NCBI GenBank assembly: GCA_907164885.2
Contig: OU015501.1
Location: forward strand, 22,098,631 to 22,162,630
Origin: Dolomedes plantarius
Lineage: Eukaryota > Arthropoda > Arachnida > Araneae > Dolomedidae
Length of the DNA stretch: 64,000 nt
Direction: 5' to 3'
Shown here: positions 1 to 11,496 of the stretch, in pieces
How positions within the stretch are numbered: the first letter of the stretch is position 1
Layout of the letters: every line of letters starts with the position of its first letter
Position numbers and translations under genes: made by a program
The notes under the pieces: model-generated
The model's input: only the letters and a program-made list of their open reading frames with translations
Databases searched by the model: none
What the model was told of the DNA's origin: nothing

Positions 1-2007
1 CCTAATTTTTCCAAATTTTATCTATATGATAAATTGATATATTTATTTTAATAAATAAATTTTTAACTCTAAAAATAATTTTAAATAATTTATTTTAAAA
101 TGCTTTAGATATACCTTGTTTTTTAAGTATTTTTATTGTATACTGGCTTGCGCGCAGAACTATGAAATTAATTTTACACTTTAATGTATAATTCCTGTTT
201 TATATTTAAAATAAATAATTCAAAATACAATTGAACGTAAAACATTCAACATTAAAATATATTTTCAATTTTTTTAAAACTGCTCAAAATATACTTAAAA
301 TTTCCTTAAATTTTTGCATTAATTTACCCCTGAAAAAATAACAAAATGTGCAGTGATTGCAATAATTCTAGTTCAGACGCAATAAAATAACATGATTATA
401 CAGTGATAAAAATGTCATGGAATTATGTTTCATAGTTTTTGAGATATCAGTTGCTGAATGATGAAAAATTACATTTTGAGAAAAATGAGTTTAAAATTTT
501 TCTTACCATAAACTTGATCAGTAATTAAATATTTAGAATATTACTATCTCCGGAACTAAGCGGAATATTTTGATGCGGTTAGCTTTATTTTGTTCAGAAA
601 TGATCAGGCTTTAACATATAAAATGCATTTTTTCAAAATATCGAATGTTTTAAAGATTTAAGAGTAGTGAGTTCCCTTAAGATTTACACAAATATGTGTA
701 GTTTCACACTAAAATAAGAGTTATTGATATTGATTAGAGTACAGCTTTGTCCGAAAATCTACTTCTCAGACAGTTGCATTAAATTTTCCATGAGATAAAA
801 CAAAATTTCTTCTCTGAAATATGAGAACATATCTTGACATAGAATTTTCTCTGCGGAAAAGAATCAAGTATTAGACGCTCATCGTTTAATACAACTTTAT
901 GAGCGTAACCGAGCCTATATATAGGGAAATCTTGAAAGGGAAACGGGATATTGAAGAGCAAAGTCTGAAATGCTGAAATGACCAGAGAAAATGACATGAA
1001 GAAAGCGGGTTCAGGAAGACGTAGATAAACTGTTATACGAATTGAAGTGTGCTGCTGTTTCACTTTAGATGATACCTTTCAAACTTGTTTCAGGTAAATA
1101 ATTTTAAAAGTCGCTAAATGTCAAAAATATAAGTTAAAATAATAAACATCAAATGGCAAAAGGATATCTAATTAACCAAAGGGACTTGAATAGTAAATAA
1201 TTTCGAAGAATGTATTCGTAAGCCACAGTAAAGGTTGACTGAGAACAGCACCGTCATCTTTTGCTGTTGGATGGCTAATTAGACCAAAGCCTACGATTTA
1301 AAGCCGATTTCGAGAGACCAAAAACATCTATGACATCAGTGCAAAGTAGGGGAATAAAAGCATTTTGCAGAGGAGAAACTGAATTTAAAAGCATTTTTGT
1401 GTATATTTTCCTGGTGTCATTTATATTTACTTTTAAATAAAACCCATACTTCTACTAGAAAAAAAAGTATTTGTCTAATGAATTCTTCAACACTTTATTT
1501 TTACCCGAGAACTGCGCAAAATTTTGAAAAAGATGATCAATAACATAAATCCAATTATTTTTTCATATTCCGGATGGCCGTCTAGGGATGTCGAGTTCCG
1601 CTGTTGGCATAGATGTTTGTAGTCATGTTCGGAATCGGCTTTTGCAAAGATGACCTCGCAGCCGACAAACCTTTTTCACATCCGAATGAGATTATTGGCG
1701 CATTAAATTCCAAAACTACAAAATTTAAGGGTGAAATGTAAGGTGTCATGAAGGACGAAATTAAGGGCGTCAAATAATTTTTTCTTCAATGATTATCTCT
1801 GAAATTGCAGATCAATGCAACTCTCCTCCCAGTAGAAAACTTTATTCCAAATTTAAATAGCATGTCAGTTGCTTTAGGCAAAGTTCATAAATGGAATAAA
1901 AAATATCGAAGGAATATAATTTGTTATAAAGTTTCAATGAAAGTTCTAATCATGAGGAGGCACTCTCGCAACAAGTGTTTGAATTTTTCTCTCGCTCCTG
2001 TTTAGCT
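1..2007. other. AT-rich intergenic sequence, no gene recognised
   Basis: I see no coding region, RNA gene or bounded repeat that I can support here. Open frames are short, start in low-complexity sequence and resemble no family I know. The stretch from about 1560 to 1780 is less AT-rich than its surroundings and may be old repeat debris. Confidence 0.5.
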
Positions 2008-2262
2008 TTCTTAAGGGGGTAAGGGACCTTCAACCTCGAATTTTTTAATTTTCAATTTTTTTCTTCATATACGGAATGATGGTAATTAATATTATTTTTA
2101 ATTACATTGAAGACCCATAGAAATCAAAATTAGGATTTTGTGTCAGAATAATGCCTGTTTTTCAAAAAAAAAAAGTAAAAAGTTAAATACTAACATTTTT
2201 CAAAATGCTCCATGCGCATTCCATATCATTTAAAAATTTAAATTTTTAAATATAAGTTTACC

Positions 2263-2319
<57 letters not shown>
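2263..2319. repeat. (TA)n microsatellite
   Basis: An almost pure TA dinucleotide tract of about 57 bp lies in the loop of the fold-back element. Confidence 0.9.
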
Positions 2320-2322
<3 letters not shown>

Positions 2323-2818
2323 ATAATTATACATCGAATATTTTTTGTATGAATCTAAAGTCTTAAATAATTTGTTTTTAGCTCTGCTAGTTATTTTTTT
2401 ATGTTTTTACTTACTTTCACTGTCTATAAATTTCAAAAATATTTGTGTTTTCAAAGAACTATGCACAGTTTTATGACAAACACTTCCATTAACAAGTCTG
2501 AGAAATTTGGAAGAAATCAGAAGAAAATGAATGCGCACGGAGCATTTTGAAAAATTCTAGTATTTTTGAAGAATTTTTTGAAAGACATGCCTTATTCTTC
2601 CACAAAATAGTTATTTATGAATTCTAAGTGTCTTCAATGTAGTAAAAAAAATTAATTATACTCCTTTGGTATATAGTGAAGATATTTCAAGAAATATATT
2701 AAACCACCAATAATTCAAGCGTCAGGCTTTTATTCGTTCAAGAGTCCAACTAAATACACACGCTTCACGCAAACCGCGAAGCAGCCAGGTGTCGCTACCA
2801 GTACGCCAAAAACAAATG

Positions 2819-4193
2819 CAGTGGTACCTCCCTTAACGGACACTCCCGAATAGCGGAGACCTCTAATTAACGGACATTTTTACGAGTCCCAGTCCTTTTA
2901 TATAGGACAATCAATGTTATTCTCCCTCTGGATAACGGACACTCCGAATAGCGGACAGGTATTTTTGAAAAACTTTCAATTATTTTGGCAAACATTTCAA
3001 AATTATTCTAACAAGCAAGCTAAAAATATATGCTTATGCGTCTTTACAAAGCCTAGATGTTTCCTTAGAAGCCTGGATGTTTCAAGAACACTGATGTACG
3101 AAAACTTAGTGTTTCGTGGAAGTCAAATAAGAAAGCGTGGACGACCGCTGAGATAATGAGCGATTGGCTGGTGGAGTTAGATAACAAAATGAAAAAACAA
3201 AAGAGAAAAATCATTCTGTTCATGGACAATTCTACCTCCCATCTTGATGCTTTAAATCTCAAAAGTGTTAATTTAATTTTCTTGCCTCTTAACATCACTT
3301 CGATGCTATGGCCACTTGATCAGGGAATTATCCGTAGCTTTAAAGTACGATACAGAAAGCTGCTTCTGAGACATGTGCTTTCACGGATTATCTCCTGCAA
3401 ATCCAGCGAAGAGTTGGCAAAATCGGTATCTGTTTTGGATGCAATTTCCTGGACTACGTCAGTCCTTAAACAGGTGGAACCTGGGTGCGTTCTAAAATGT
3501 TTTAAGAAGGCGGGATTTTTGAGTACAAGCGAAGTGGCAACAAACAGTCCTACTGAAAAAAGCGAAAAGAACTTGCGGATCTAGTATCCAATTTGGATTC
3601 AAATGTCAGCGTTGAAGAGTATGTCAAGATCGACGACGATTTATCCATTGAGGAAGAAAACCTGCATGTGTCCATTTCATTCATCGGGACACCACTGAAG
3701 CACTGACACTTCCTGAGGTTGATGATGAGGAATCGCCAATGGAAGATTGCAAAATCAAAGATTATTCGGAAGCACTGAAATACAGTGAACAATTAAAACA
3801 GTTCTTTCTGAACAATGAAGATTTGGAGAGACAAGCAAAGCTAAATCTTATGAAGATTCACCTTGAAAAACAGGTTTACTGTGTAAAAAAAAAAATCAAA
3901 ATTTGTTAACGAATTTTTTCAGAAGTAATTAAAATAATTTAGCTCCAATACATTGTATTTTGGGATTATTTAATGTAAGATAAAAGGATCTGCCACAGTT
4001 AAAAAGTAAAGTAGTAAATAGTTATTCATTCCTTACCTCATTATTTTTTCCTTTTTAATTAAAATTGCATACGTAATTTTCAATCAAATGTCAAAAAGAA
4101 GTGCGAAAACTTTTTTTTATAAAAAGGTTGTCCTCCCCAATAGCAGACAAAACTTTTGGTCCCGTGACTGTCCGCTTTTCGGACGTACCACTG
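2819..4193 (+). mobile_element. Tigger/pogo-type DNA transposon, internally deleted
   Basis: The termini are inverted repeats. The left end begins CAGTGGTACCTCCCTTAACG, and the right end reads as CAGTGGTACGTCCGAAAAGC in reverse complement. Both contain repeats of the kind CCGAATAGCGGA. Such CAGTGGTACCTC-like ends are typical of Tigger/pogo elements. A TA lies directly to the right, but the left flank reads TG, so the target duplication has decayed. The roughly 1.4-kb length is shorter than a complete element. The transposase remnant inside lacks its N-terminal CENP-B-like DNA-binding half. Confidence 0.8.
3111..3880 (+). pseudogene. Tigger/pogo transposase (DDE_1) remnant
   Basis: An open frame of about 155 codons ends at 3584 and encodes the C-terminal half of a jerky/Tigger-type DDE transposase. 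Visible landmarks are NKKAW.TAEIMSDWLVELD, then KRKIILFMDNSTSHLD with the catalytic Asp, then LPLNITSMLWPLDQGIIRSFK, which is the family's PPNTTS..QPLDQGI motif. The reading then shifts frame and continues as EEYVKIDDD and later QLKQFFLNNEDLERQAKLNL up to about 3880, which is the usual acidic and helical tail. The N-terminal helix-turn-helix part and the first catalytic Asp are missing. The gene is dead. Confidence 0.85.
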
Positions 4194-4324
4194 TATATAT
4201 AATTTCAATTTGCAATATATAGAGTAAAATATTGAATATTTGAAAAAAAGACGCTGAAGGTCCCTTGTCCCCTTAAGAAATTAGGACGTCAGCGGCTGCG
4301 AAATAGTTTTTCGCTGTCATACTA

Positions 4325-4726
4325 ATGTAAAATCTTGACTAAAAGACGTGTATAATACGCATGCTTGATTTTGCTCAAAATTTTCGGAAAAAATTAAAAT
4401 TCGACTATAATACGCACCCATAACTTTTCAATATTTTATTTAAAAATTGCACTAATACATATTACTATAAATAAAATTTGTAATAAAAATAAACGAAAAC
4501 TTCAAATTCGGTAGCACAAAAAAAAATCTTGAATTTTTAATTTAAGACAAACAATACTGTCATATTATCAGTCTTAATCACTTTCACTAGAATACAGCTC
4601 ATCTAATGCTTGTCGTTTGTTCAGTGTTTAAAACTACATTTTTTTGTACACGAATATAATACGCACCCTCATTTTTGCGGACTAAAATGTGATAAAAAAG
4701 TGCGTATTATACTCAAGATTTTACGG
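4325..4726. mobile_element. pogo/mariner-type MITE with TATAATACGCAC subterminal repeats
   Basis: The left end reads GTAAAATCTTGAC, and the right end in reverse complement reads CCGTAAAATCTTGAGTATAA. Both are flanked by TA. Just inside each end, the motif TATAATACGCAC is repeated in both orientations (near 4350, 4412, 4655 and 4702). The element is about 400 bp with no coding capacity, so it is non-autonomous. The TA target and end sequence fit the Tc1/mariner/pogo superfamily. Confidence 0.7.
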
Positions 4727-4836
4727 TATATGTTTCTTCGAACTGACTGAATGTAAAAATGGCTTTGGCATCAGCGTGCTATGTGTGCGGAAAGTTAAAG
4801 TTATACTTGGGACTTGAGATTTGTCTCATCGTGTAA

Positions 4837-5403
4837 TCTATATAAAACAGTTCCGTAACTGACTGACTAAGTGACTTACTGACATATAACGCACAGACAA
4901 AACAGCTGGACATAAAGGGCTGAAATTTTGCACGGCGATTCTTCTTATGGTGTAGGGGTACACTAAGAAAGATTTTTGAAAAATTCTTCTTGGATTTTTT
5001 AAAATTAAATTTTTAAGCTGTTTTTGTAACTTTTTTTAAGTTTGCATTTAAAATAATAATTTGAGGGTTATAAAATTTATATCACGAGAAAGATCATAAA
5101 AATTCCTTAAAAATGAAATCTTTTTCGAATCTTTACCTCGATTTTCTGATTTTTGGTGAATATTTTAAAGATTAATTTTTAGAATTTAATTTATTAAATG
5201 CTGATCAAGTGATTTCTTTTCTGGCACTTTAAATAAATTTATCGTCACGTGCATAACAACTAAATATACAAAAAAATTATATTTTTTTTCTTTCTAATCC
5301 AGCAGACGATTGGATATTATCCAAAAAAATAGATATCCCTTACGATTTATATATATATATATATTACATCAATTGTATACATTGATCGTCGCATTTATTA
5401 TAA

Positions 5404-5439
<36 letters not shown>

Positions 5440-5519
5440 TTTTTTGGCATTAATTGCATACATTGACCGTTGTATTTAATTTGAATGTACTCCGTAGCGA
5501 AGCGCGGGTTTTCAGCTAG
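4837..5519 (+). mobile_element. Non-autonomous Helitron, copy 1
   Basis: The element starts with 5'-TC (TCTATATAAAACAG) immediately after an A. It ends with GAAGCGCGGGTTTTCAGCTAG immediately before a T, as expected for A/T-target Helitrons with 5'-TC and 3'-CTAG ends and a GC-rich 3' motif. A second copy at 11497-12196 is co-linear over its whole length and has exactly the same end points, which fixes the boundaries. It contains GACT tandem units near the 5' end and two TA microsatellites near 5350 and 5410. No Rep/helicase is encoded. Confidence 0.8.
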
Positions 5520-5594
5520 TACATATATAACCACAACCACTCTGTCTCTTTTTCTCTCATTTTACAAACTTTCCTTCTCCTAAAATAAAACTGG

Positions 5595-5665
5595 CTTGCC
5601 TGGAAAAGGAATCGAACCAGGGCATCTGCTTTCGTGACAAAATAGCTTCTTATACCATTAAATTA
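5595..5665 (-). other. tRNA-like sequence (SINE head or tRNA pseudogene)
   Basis: On the minus strand there is an exact RNA polymerase III B-box consensus, GGTTCGATTCC (plus coordinates 5608-5618). About 40 bp upstream of it is a plausible A-box-like segment, TTTAATGGTATAAGAAGC. The T-stem does not pair canonically and no acceptor stem is evident, so it is not a functional tRNA. A short purine-rich tail follows. It is probably the head of a degenerate SINE. Confidence 0.4.
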
Positions 5666-5977
5666 AAAAGTTAGTGGAAAATTTTGGTTTACAAATAATG
5701 ATTTTTATCAAATTTTTAAATTTAATATAAATTTACAAAGAATTCCTACCTTTGAAAATGATCAGTAGAACAACTGTACCGGTTTTTGGTCCCAGGTGTT
5801 TGAAGCCATGAATAAAAAATTTTTGAAGTGTAGCCAATAAATTTTTTACTGTTTTGTACAGAGAATAATTGATAAAATTTGACCAGTAAAATATCAATGA
5901 TTTTTTTTATCAATTTATATCAGTTGATTAGAATAATTTTTAACTTTTAAGGTTATCATGGTTAATTTCATGCCTAT

Positions 5978-7039
5978 TTTGTTAAGCAGGTGTTTAAAAT
6001 TCTGTTTTCATACTTTTTTCAGTAGCTCTGTTTGTATATGTTTTCCCTATTGTTCATAGGAAGGATTTTAAAATAATTTGTGTTGATTTACAATTATCAT
6101 TTATTAAATTTTTAATCTCTTTATAGGAAAAAACAATATTTTTTAAAATTAATTTTTGCCTCAGGAAAAATATTTTTAGAATTTTTATTCTAAATCTAAA
6201 ATTCCATAGACTAGTTAATGAAATCGGTACACAGGAACATTTGTAGAAAATTATACTGACGTACCTAGCGAAGAATCCAAGGTAGATAGATTTAAAGTAC
6301 AGTTTACTGCAGGTTACTTACACACACAGTACAGCATAAAAAAGTGTCGTAATGTTATCATCTTGGGAGCACGCGATTTACGTTCTTTATTCTAGAAGTT
6401 CAAAAATATACATAAAGCCAAGAAAATAAAAATGAGCCTTTTTATCTTGAACCCCGCTTCCTCCCCCGCCTAATATCTTGTTATGTAATAAAGATTTGCA
6501 CTAGGTAATGAAATTAGATAATTTCATTACCTAGTGCAACTCTTTATTACATAACAAGAAATTAGGCGGGGTCCAAGATAAAAAGGCTCATTTTTATTTT
6601 CTTGGCTTTAAATATATTTCTGAATTTCTAGAATAAAGAACGTAAATCGCGTGTTCCCAAGATGATTACATTACCATACTTTTTTATGCTGTACTGTCTG
6701 TGTGTAACCTGCAGTAAACTGTACTTTAAATCTATCTACCTTGGATTCTTCGCTAGGCACGTCTGTAAAATTTTCTACAGTTTTCCTGTGCACCGATTTC
6801 ATTAACTAGTCTATAGAATTTTAGATTTAGAGTAAAAATCCTGAAAATATTTTGCCTGAGGCAAAAATTAATTAAAAAAATTATTGTTTTTTCCTTTAAA
6901 GGGATTAAAAATTTAATTAATGAGAATTGTAAATCCTCAAGACAAATTATTTTAAAATCCTTCCTATGAACAATAGGGAAAAATAGAGCTACCTGAAAAA
7001 AAGTATGCAAATAGAATTTTAAACACCTGCCTAACGAAA
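5978..7039. repeat. 1.06-kb near-perfect palindrome (arms about 520-540 bp, 6-bp spacer)
   Basis: The sequence from 5978 to 6514 reappears as its reverse complement from 6521 to 7039. The centre is GCACTAGGTAATGAAAT, TAGATA, ATTTCATTACCTAGTGC. Matching landmarks in both arms include GGCGGG, CAGTACAGCAT, CTATCTACCTTGGATTC, GCCTGAGGCAAAA and AACAATAGGGAAAA, with a few percent substitutions and small indels. Neither arm codes for a recognisable protein. A transcript would fold into one long hairpin. It could be a fold-back transposon or a palindromic duplication. Confidence 0.9.
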
Positions 7040-8220
7040 CTTAGATTTTTGCATTTTTGACATGAAAAAATTTGTACAAGTTTATGTTTAAGAAATGAAA
7101 ATAAACGTGCTTTTTCTAAAAAATAGTTTTTTGTCGGACCCCACAACACCTTTTTTACTATGTAATATAAAGTCTATCTAGCTGAGAGCTAGCTAGAAAA
7201 TTATCTTTTGATACAAAAAGTTTTCACATTAGCCAAAATGAAATTTCACATAGATAAAGCAAATCTAACAAAGATCAGAAAGGCATTTTTTTTTCTTTCA
7301 CAAAAGCAATGCGGGAAAATGCAGGAACTCACTGAATTCATCTTAAGTAGGGTTCTAGTGCTTACGATTCTGGAACATTAAGTTTCGTCTCGATAAAACA
7401 GTTTGATTTTGTTTATCATGCTCACAGTCACGAACTCGCTTCAGAGGAATTGATTTATGACCATCGATAACTGAAACGTGTTAATCCGTTAAAAACATGA
7501 AATCGATTTCTCAAATCCGCCTTAGTGCTTCTTTACGCAGATATTTTTTTTGCTTAAGAATAAAGCAAAGAAAAATATTAAACTATGCTGAGAGACAGAA
7601 GATGTATGAGTGAAATGCTTCAAATTGTTAAACTGTTCTCTGGGGAGGTTCAGAATCACTTAGATATAGATAAAATGTTGATCATTAAGAATGCATTTAA
7701 GGATGAGTTGAAAGTGTAGTTGACAAAGATCACGCAGATGATAATTCAATAGACGCAGATGACTGTTCTTCTGAAACTAATGCGAAAAAGGGAGTATTTT
7801 CATAAGAGAAAGTGCAGCGATCAAAACCATGTAAAAAGCTTCAATGATGCTCACCTTTAACAGGATAAGCTCCATTAGCGGCATTTCTAAAGAGTCTCTT
7901 TAATCAGGATGAAACTTCCATTAACAAAAAATTATAGTCCTCTAATTCTCAGAGAAAATATCTCGGGTTATCTGATATAATGTGTCTCGTAGCGCTAAGC
8001 AGTCAATCACATGAGGAAGTTCCCACATATTTCCTTCCAAGTTGTTGCAGATATTTAATTGATTTTGAATTCTGTAACATATTTTGATGATACGTTTAGT
8101 TTTACTTTTCTGCCAGTTTCTATCCGGCATTTAATCATTGGTTAGAAGCGTGTGCTGCAAAAATCAGATTTTTGTCATATTTCTTAGAATGTATGCCTTC
8201 ATATCCGTTATCGTTCAGGA
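7040..8220. other. Intergenic, no gene recognised
   Basis: The sequence is AT-rich and of average complexity. Only a short palindrome near 7179-7193 (CTAGCTGAGAGCTAG) stands out. No coding segment or repeat boundary could be supported. Confidence 0.45.
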
Positions 8221-8977
8221 CAGTGGTGGGCAAACTTCTTCCGAACGCGACTCGCTTTCTTTTAATGAAAAATCCCACGATCTCAAGGAAAATTTTTTGA
8301 AGCAAAATTTGTAAAATTAGGACAATGTTAACAAGAATAGAAAAAGTAATGAGCAAATTTTGACAAACTATTTTATAAATCCAGATTTGAAAACTCAGTT
8401 TCAAACAGGTAAGTAGATGAAAATGGAAGCAATGGAAGTAGAGTATTTTGCCGATGGCGTTTTTATTGTAAGACTCTTCGACACCGTATTTAATAATATC
8501 ATAACACATATATTTTAACATAAAAAATAAAAATTAAAAATTAAAAATATATAATAAATAGAAAATTTGAAGCATATTTTTAATTGAATAATTCAATAGG
8601 ATATAAATTTACTTTAGACTAATGAGCAAATTTAATGAGCTAAAGTAATGAGCAAATGTTGACAAACTACTTTATAAATCCAGATTTGAAAACCTAGTCT
8701 CAAAGAGGTAAATAGATGAAAATGGAAGCAATGGAAGTAGAGCCTTTTGCTGATGGCATTTTTACTGTAAGACTCTTCGACACCGTATTTAACAATATCA
8801 TAACACATATATTTTAACATATAAAAAATATAAATAAAAACATTAAAAATATGTAATAAACTAAAAGTTTAAAGCATATTTTTAATTGAATAATTCAATA
8901 GGATATAAATTTAATTTAGACTATCAGTGACCCCCCCTCCCCCCTGTGGGTCGTGACCCACAGTTTCCGTACCACTA
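8221..8977. mobile_element. hAT-type non-autonomous element with internal duplication
   Basis: The left end CAGTGGTGGGCAAACTTCTT and the right end, which in reverse complement starts TAGTGGTACGGAAACTGTGG, form degenerate terminal inverted repeats of hAT type. The right end carries the GTGGGTCGTGACCC segment common in hAT elements. The flanking octamers GTTCAGGA and GTTTAGAC agree at 5 of 8 positions, which is consistent with a decayed 8-bp target duplication. The interior consists mainly of two tandem copies of a unit of about 300 bp. No transposase is seen. Confidence 0.6.
8348..8930. repeat. Tandem duplication, about 297-bp unit, two copies
   Basis: The unit starting TAATGAGCAAAT near 8348 recurs near 8645. 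Shared landmarks are TTTATAAATCCAGATTTGAA, GAAAATGGAAGCAATGGAAG and ACTCTTCGACACCGTATTTAA. Differences are mostly substitutions. The long minus-strand frames in both copies are by-products of this repeat and match no protein family I recognise. Confidence 0.85.
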
Positions 8978-9314
8978 GTTTAGACTACCGCTACTCAAAT
9001 CCGACCTGATGTATCAAGCCTATGGTTGACTACTCTATGTTTGTTACCAATGGTAACTTAATGGGTTAAAATGATTAAGTCTTATAAAATAATGGAAAAC
9101 AGGAGGATTTTCAGCAGCGAACTATTCCAGCGTTTCTAAAAGTGAATTCTGGAAGTTTGGAGGTAGATGGGACAGACGAAAGAAATAGGTATAAAATTGC
9201 AATTAATATTAAATGTGAACATTATTAACGTTTGTTAACAAATGGGGTTAATTTCTATTGATATTTTGTATGTCCTGTAAATATTAGGATAGTTTAAGAA
9301 TGTCTCTGGATTAA

Positions 9315-9735
9315 GGCTGCTGTGTACTAACCTTATTGGATTCGCTCACCTCTATGTTACCCTATAGAGAAAATTTGGCGAAGGATTGCCAACTTGGATT
9401 TAAAGATTTTTTTAAAATTCTATCCTGTAATAGAGAAAGAAATTTTACACCTTGGGACATTTTTCGTTTTTAAAAAAAAAAATGCAAATAATATTTTAAA
9501 ATTTATATTATTCGGGGAAAAATCTAGTATAGTGTGTTTTAAATATTTCTCAATTCCATCGGGGGATGAAATTTATAAAATGAATCCTGTTGCAAGGTTC
9601 AGAGAAGTTCAGGCTATCTGAAAATACCATTTTTATTGGATTATCGGCATTTATGTAGCTGTAAATAGTAGACAAATTTTCTCCATAGGTTAACATTGAG
9701 GTAAACAAATCCAATAGGGTTAGTATACAGCAGCC
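9315..9735. mobile_element. MITE with TTAA target duplications (piggyBac type), copy 1
   Basis: The element is flanked on both sides by TTAA (9311-9314 and 9736-9739). The ends GGCTGCTGTGTACTAACC and, in reverse complement, GGCTGCTGTATACTAACC form terminal inverted repeats that continue imperfectly for more than 40 bp, including ATTGGATT and CCTC.ATGTTA. The element is 421 bp with no transposase. A second copy begins at 44613. The TTAA duplication is the hallmark of piggyBac-mobilised elements. Confidence 0.8.
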
Positions 9736-9739
9736 TTAA

Positions 9740-11108
9740 ATTCATATCGTTCCTTTATTAAAAGATTACTCTCTTATTATACCTTTTATGATAGCGAGAG
9801 AATTTGATAAACAATCCCTTAGATAACTTTAATAAGCATATTTTTGCTTTATTAGCGCTAGATAAACTGCACATTAAAACACGTTCTTATACATTCTTAT
9901 ACGTTCTTATACATAAAAACACGCATTAAAGAAAAACATGTAAAATAATATACCCAATATCCTAGTGTTATCCCGATCAGATTGTAAAAAATTCTGCTGT
10001 CGTTTTAAGCGATATGACTGTATAAAATGTGCAACTATAACTCCACCAAGTGCTTATCCTTTGTGGGAAAAAAAATAGCGACAACTGGTCAACCTGGGTT
10101 TTAGTAGCTAAGTTAATGATGAAGAAATTACATAGGTCTCTGATGAATCACGGTATAAAAATGAATACCTCATAGGTATCTGTAGAGATGAATCTACGGA
10201 TGACGAACGTTATCTGCTTTCTCCGAATACACATCATTTATTTGCTATTCAAACTAACATAAGTTCAAATAAAAAATATGAGAAAAAGTATGTTGAATTT
10301 GCTAAAAAATACTTGAAATATAATATCAGGTATATGAGCCACTCTCCAAAATCTCTGGATGGAAGATTTAATAAAAATTACATCTAAATTGATTTCAAAT
10401 TCCATTTAAATTAGTATAATTTTTTAATTTAATCAAACACACTCTAAAACTTTTCCCTATTCAACGACTAAAACTTATAAAGTGTTGAATTAAATGAAAA
10501 ATAATAAAGTATCAGCTATATACGAACTATAGATTAAGTTGAAAACGTAGGATCATAGTGTAATTGCAGTCGACCGAAAATCTTTCCACAATCGACCTAT
10601 TTATTGGTCATCCCTGATAAATATATCAATATGTCTTGAAATCTATATTCTGAAAAAGATTTGAAAAAAAATTTAAGTTTTATTTGACTTATGTTTTAAG
10701 ACATTTATGTATGTAAGCTTATACTCCACATCCTCAGTTCCCCTTTATTGCAGCAACTAATTTTCCAAAAGAAAGAGCACAAAAAAATCTTAAATTACAT
10801 ACATTCGATTTTGAAGAAATTTCACCATAATTTTCAAAACAGTGGCTCTCAACAATGGTTTCTTATATAATGAAACCATCGTTGTTAAATTGTTAACTGG
10901 AAGCAGGCTGTCAACTGTGAGAATTTTATGTTCAATGACAGTTGATTTTAATAGCTTTAATTGCAGAGGGGTGGGGGAGGAGACTCAATACTTTCAATTT
11001 TGATATTTAAGTGCATTTTGACGGCCAGCTATATCCTGAAAATTTGTTCTGGGGGGTAGGGTGAAGAAATTTTATGACGAACACCGGAACACAAAATTAT
11101 GTCCATGC
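9740..11108. other. Intergenic; one unassigned open segment
   Basis: Three tandem copies of ACRTTCTTAT lie at 9881-9910. From 10131 to 10387 (plus) an 85-codon frame without an ATG encodes an Asp/Glu/Lys/Tyr-rich peptide (for example LLSPNTHHLFAIQTN) that I do not recognise. It follows an AG at the end of ACATAG. Near 10849-10885 an imperfect palindrome contains ACAATGGTTTC and GAAACCATCGTTG. Nothing else is supportable. Confidence 0.35.
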
Positions 11109-11449
11109 GACCCAAGATAGCCTTGTGGTAGCGCGCCGGCTTACGATACTGAGGGTTCTCGGATCAAATCCAAACAAGCGCCGTTAAATAGCATCGTATC
11201 TAGGCAGGATATGGGCATGTTAAATTCGTAGACCGGAAAGTCCTTCTTTGAGGTCAGAGGGTGGGGAAGGTATGATCCCCCCAGATGTCGCGACTGGAGT
11301 GCTCGGTCAAAATTGTTGTGGCACCTAGCCAAGTTCGACTCCGACCTTTGTGCTGCTATTATAAACCAGAACCGCCCTACGCAGCCCGAAGCCTACATGG
11401 ACCTGGTCTGGAGCTTCCAGCCAGGGGGCATTAGAAACAACAACAAGGT
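11109..11449 (+). mobile_element. tRNA-derived SINE, copy A
   Basis: The 5' part is tRNA-like, with an A-box region (TAGCCTTGTGGTAGCGCG) and a B-box region (TCGGATCAAATCC). The body includes CAGGATATGGGCATGTTAAA, CTCGGTCAAAATTGTTGTGG and ATGGACCTGGTCTGG. It ends in AAC trinucleotide repeats. Two further copies, at 20941-21282 and 43083-43395 (minus), share the same order of blocks, which defines the family. Short open frames inside are not genes. Confidence 0.8.
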
Positions 11450-11496
11450 CATGCACATTAAAGTGTTTAAACTTAAGTTTATCTTGTATCAGTATA

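Larger units (their letters stand above)
2008..4280. mobile_element. Fold-back (long inverted-repeat) element interrupted by a Tigger insertion
   Basis: The outer ends match as inverted repeats: the end near 2008-2035 and the reverse complement of 4250-4280 both read TTCTTAAGGGG followed by AAGGGACCTTCA. Inside, about 2090-2230 is matched in reverse by about 2510-2660, including the shared segment GGAGCATTTTGAAAAAT. The element is therefore a long hairpin with a loop that carries a TA microsatellite. The right arm is split by the Tigger element at 2819-4193 plus about 110 bp of unrelated flank. No transposase of its own is seen, so it is non-autonomous. Confidence 0.65.

Noticed and set aside
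5595..5665. Functional tRNA gene
   Set aside because: The B-box is perfect, but the T-stem and acceptor stem do not pair; a SINE head or pseudogene fits better.
6753..7149. Minus-strand frames of 85 and 61 codons
   Set aside because: They lie in or beside the right arm of the large palindrome. The left arm does not preserve an equivalent frame, so there is no sign of selection for coding.
8135..8820. Minus-strand frames of 128 and 62 codons with similar N-termini
   Set aside because: Both come from the tandem duplication inside the hAT element. The shared start reflects the repeat, not a gene family.
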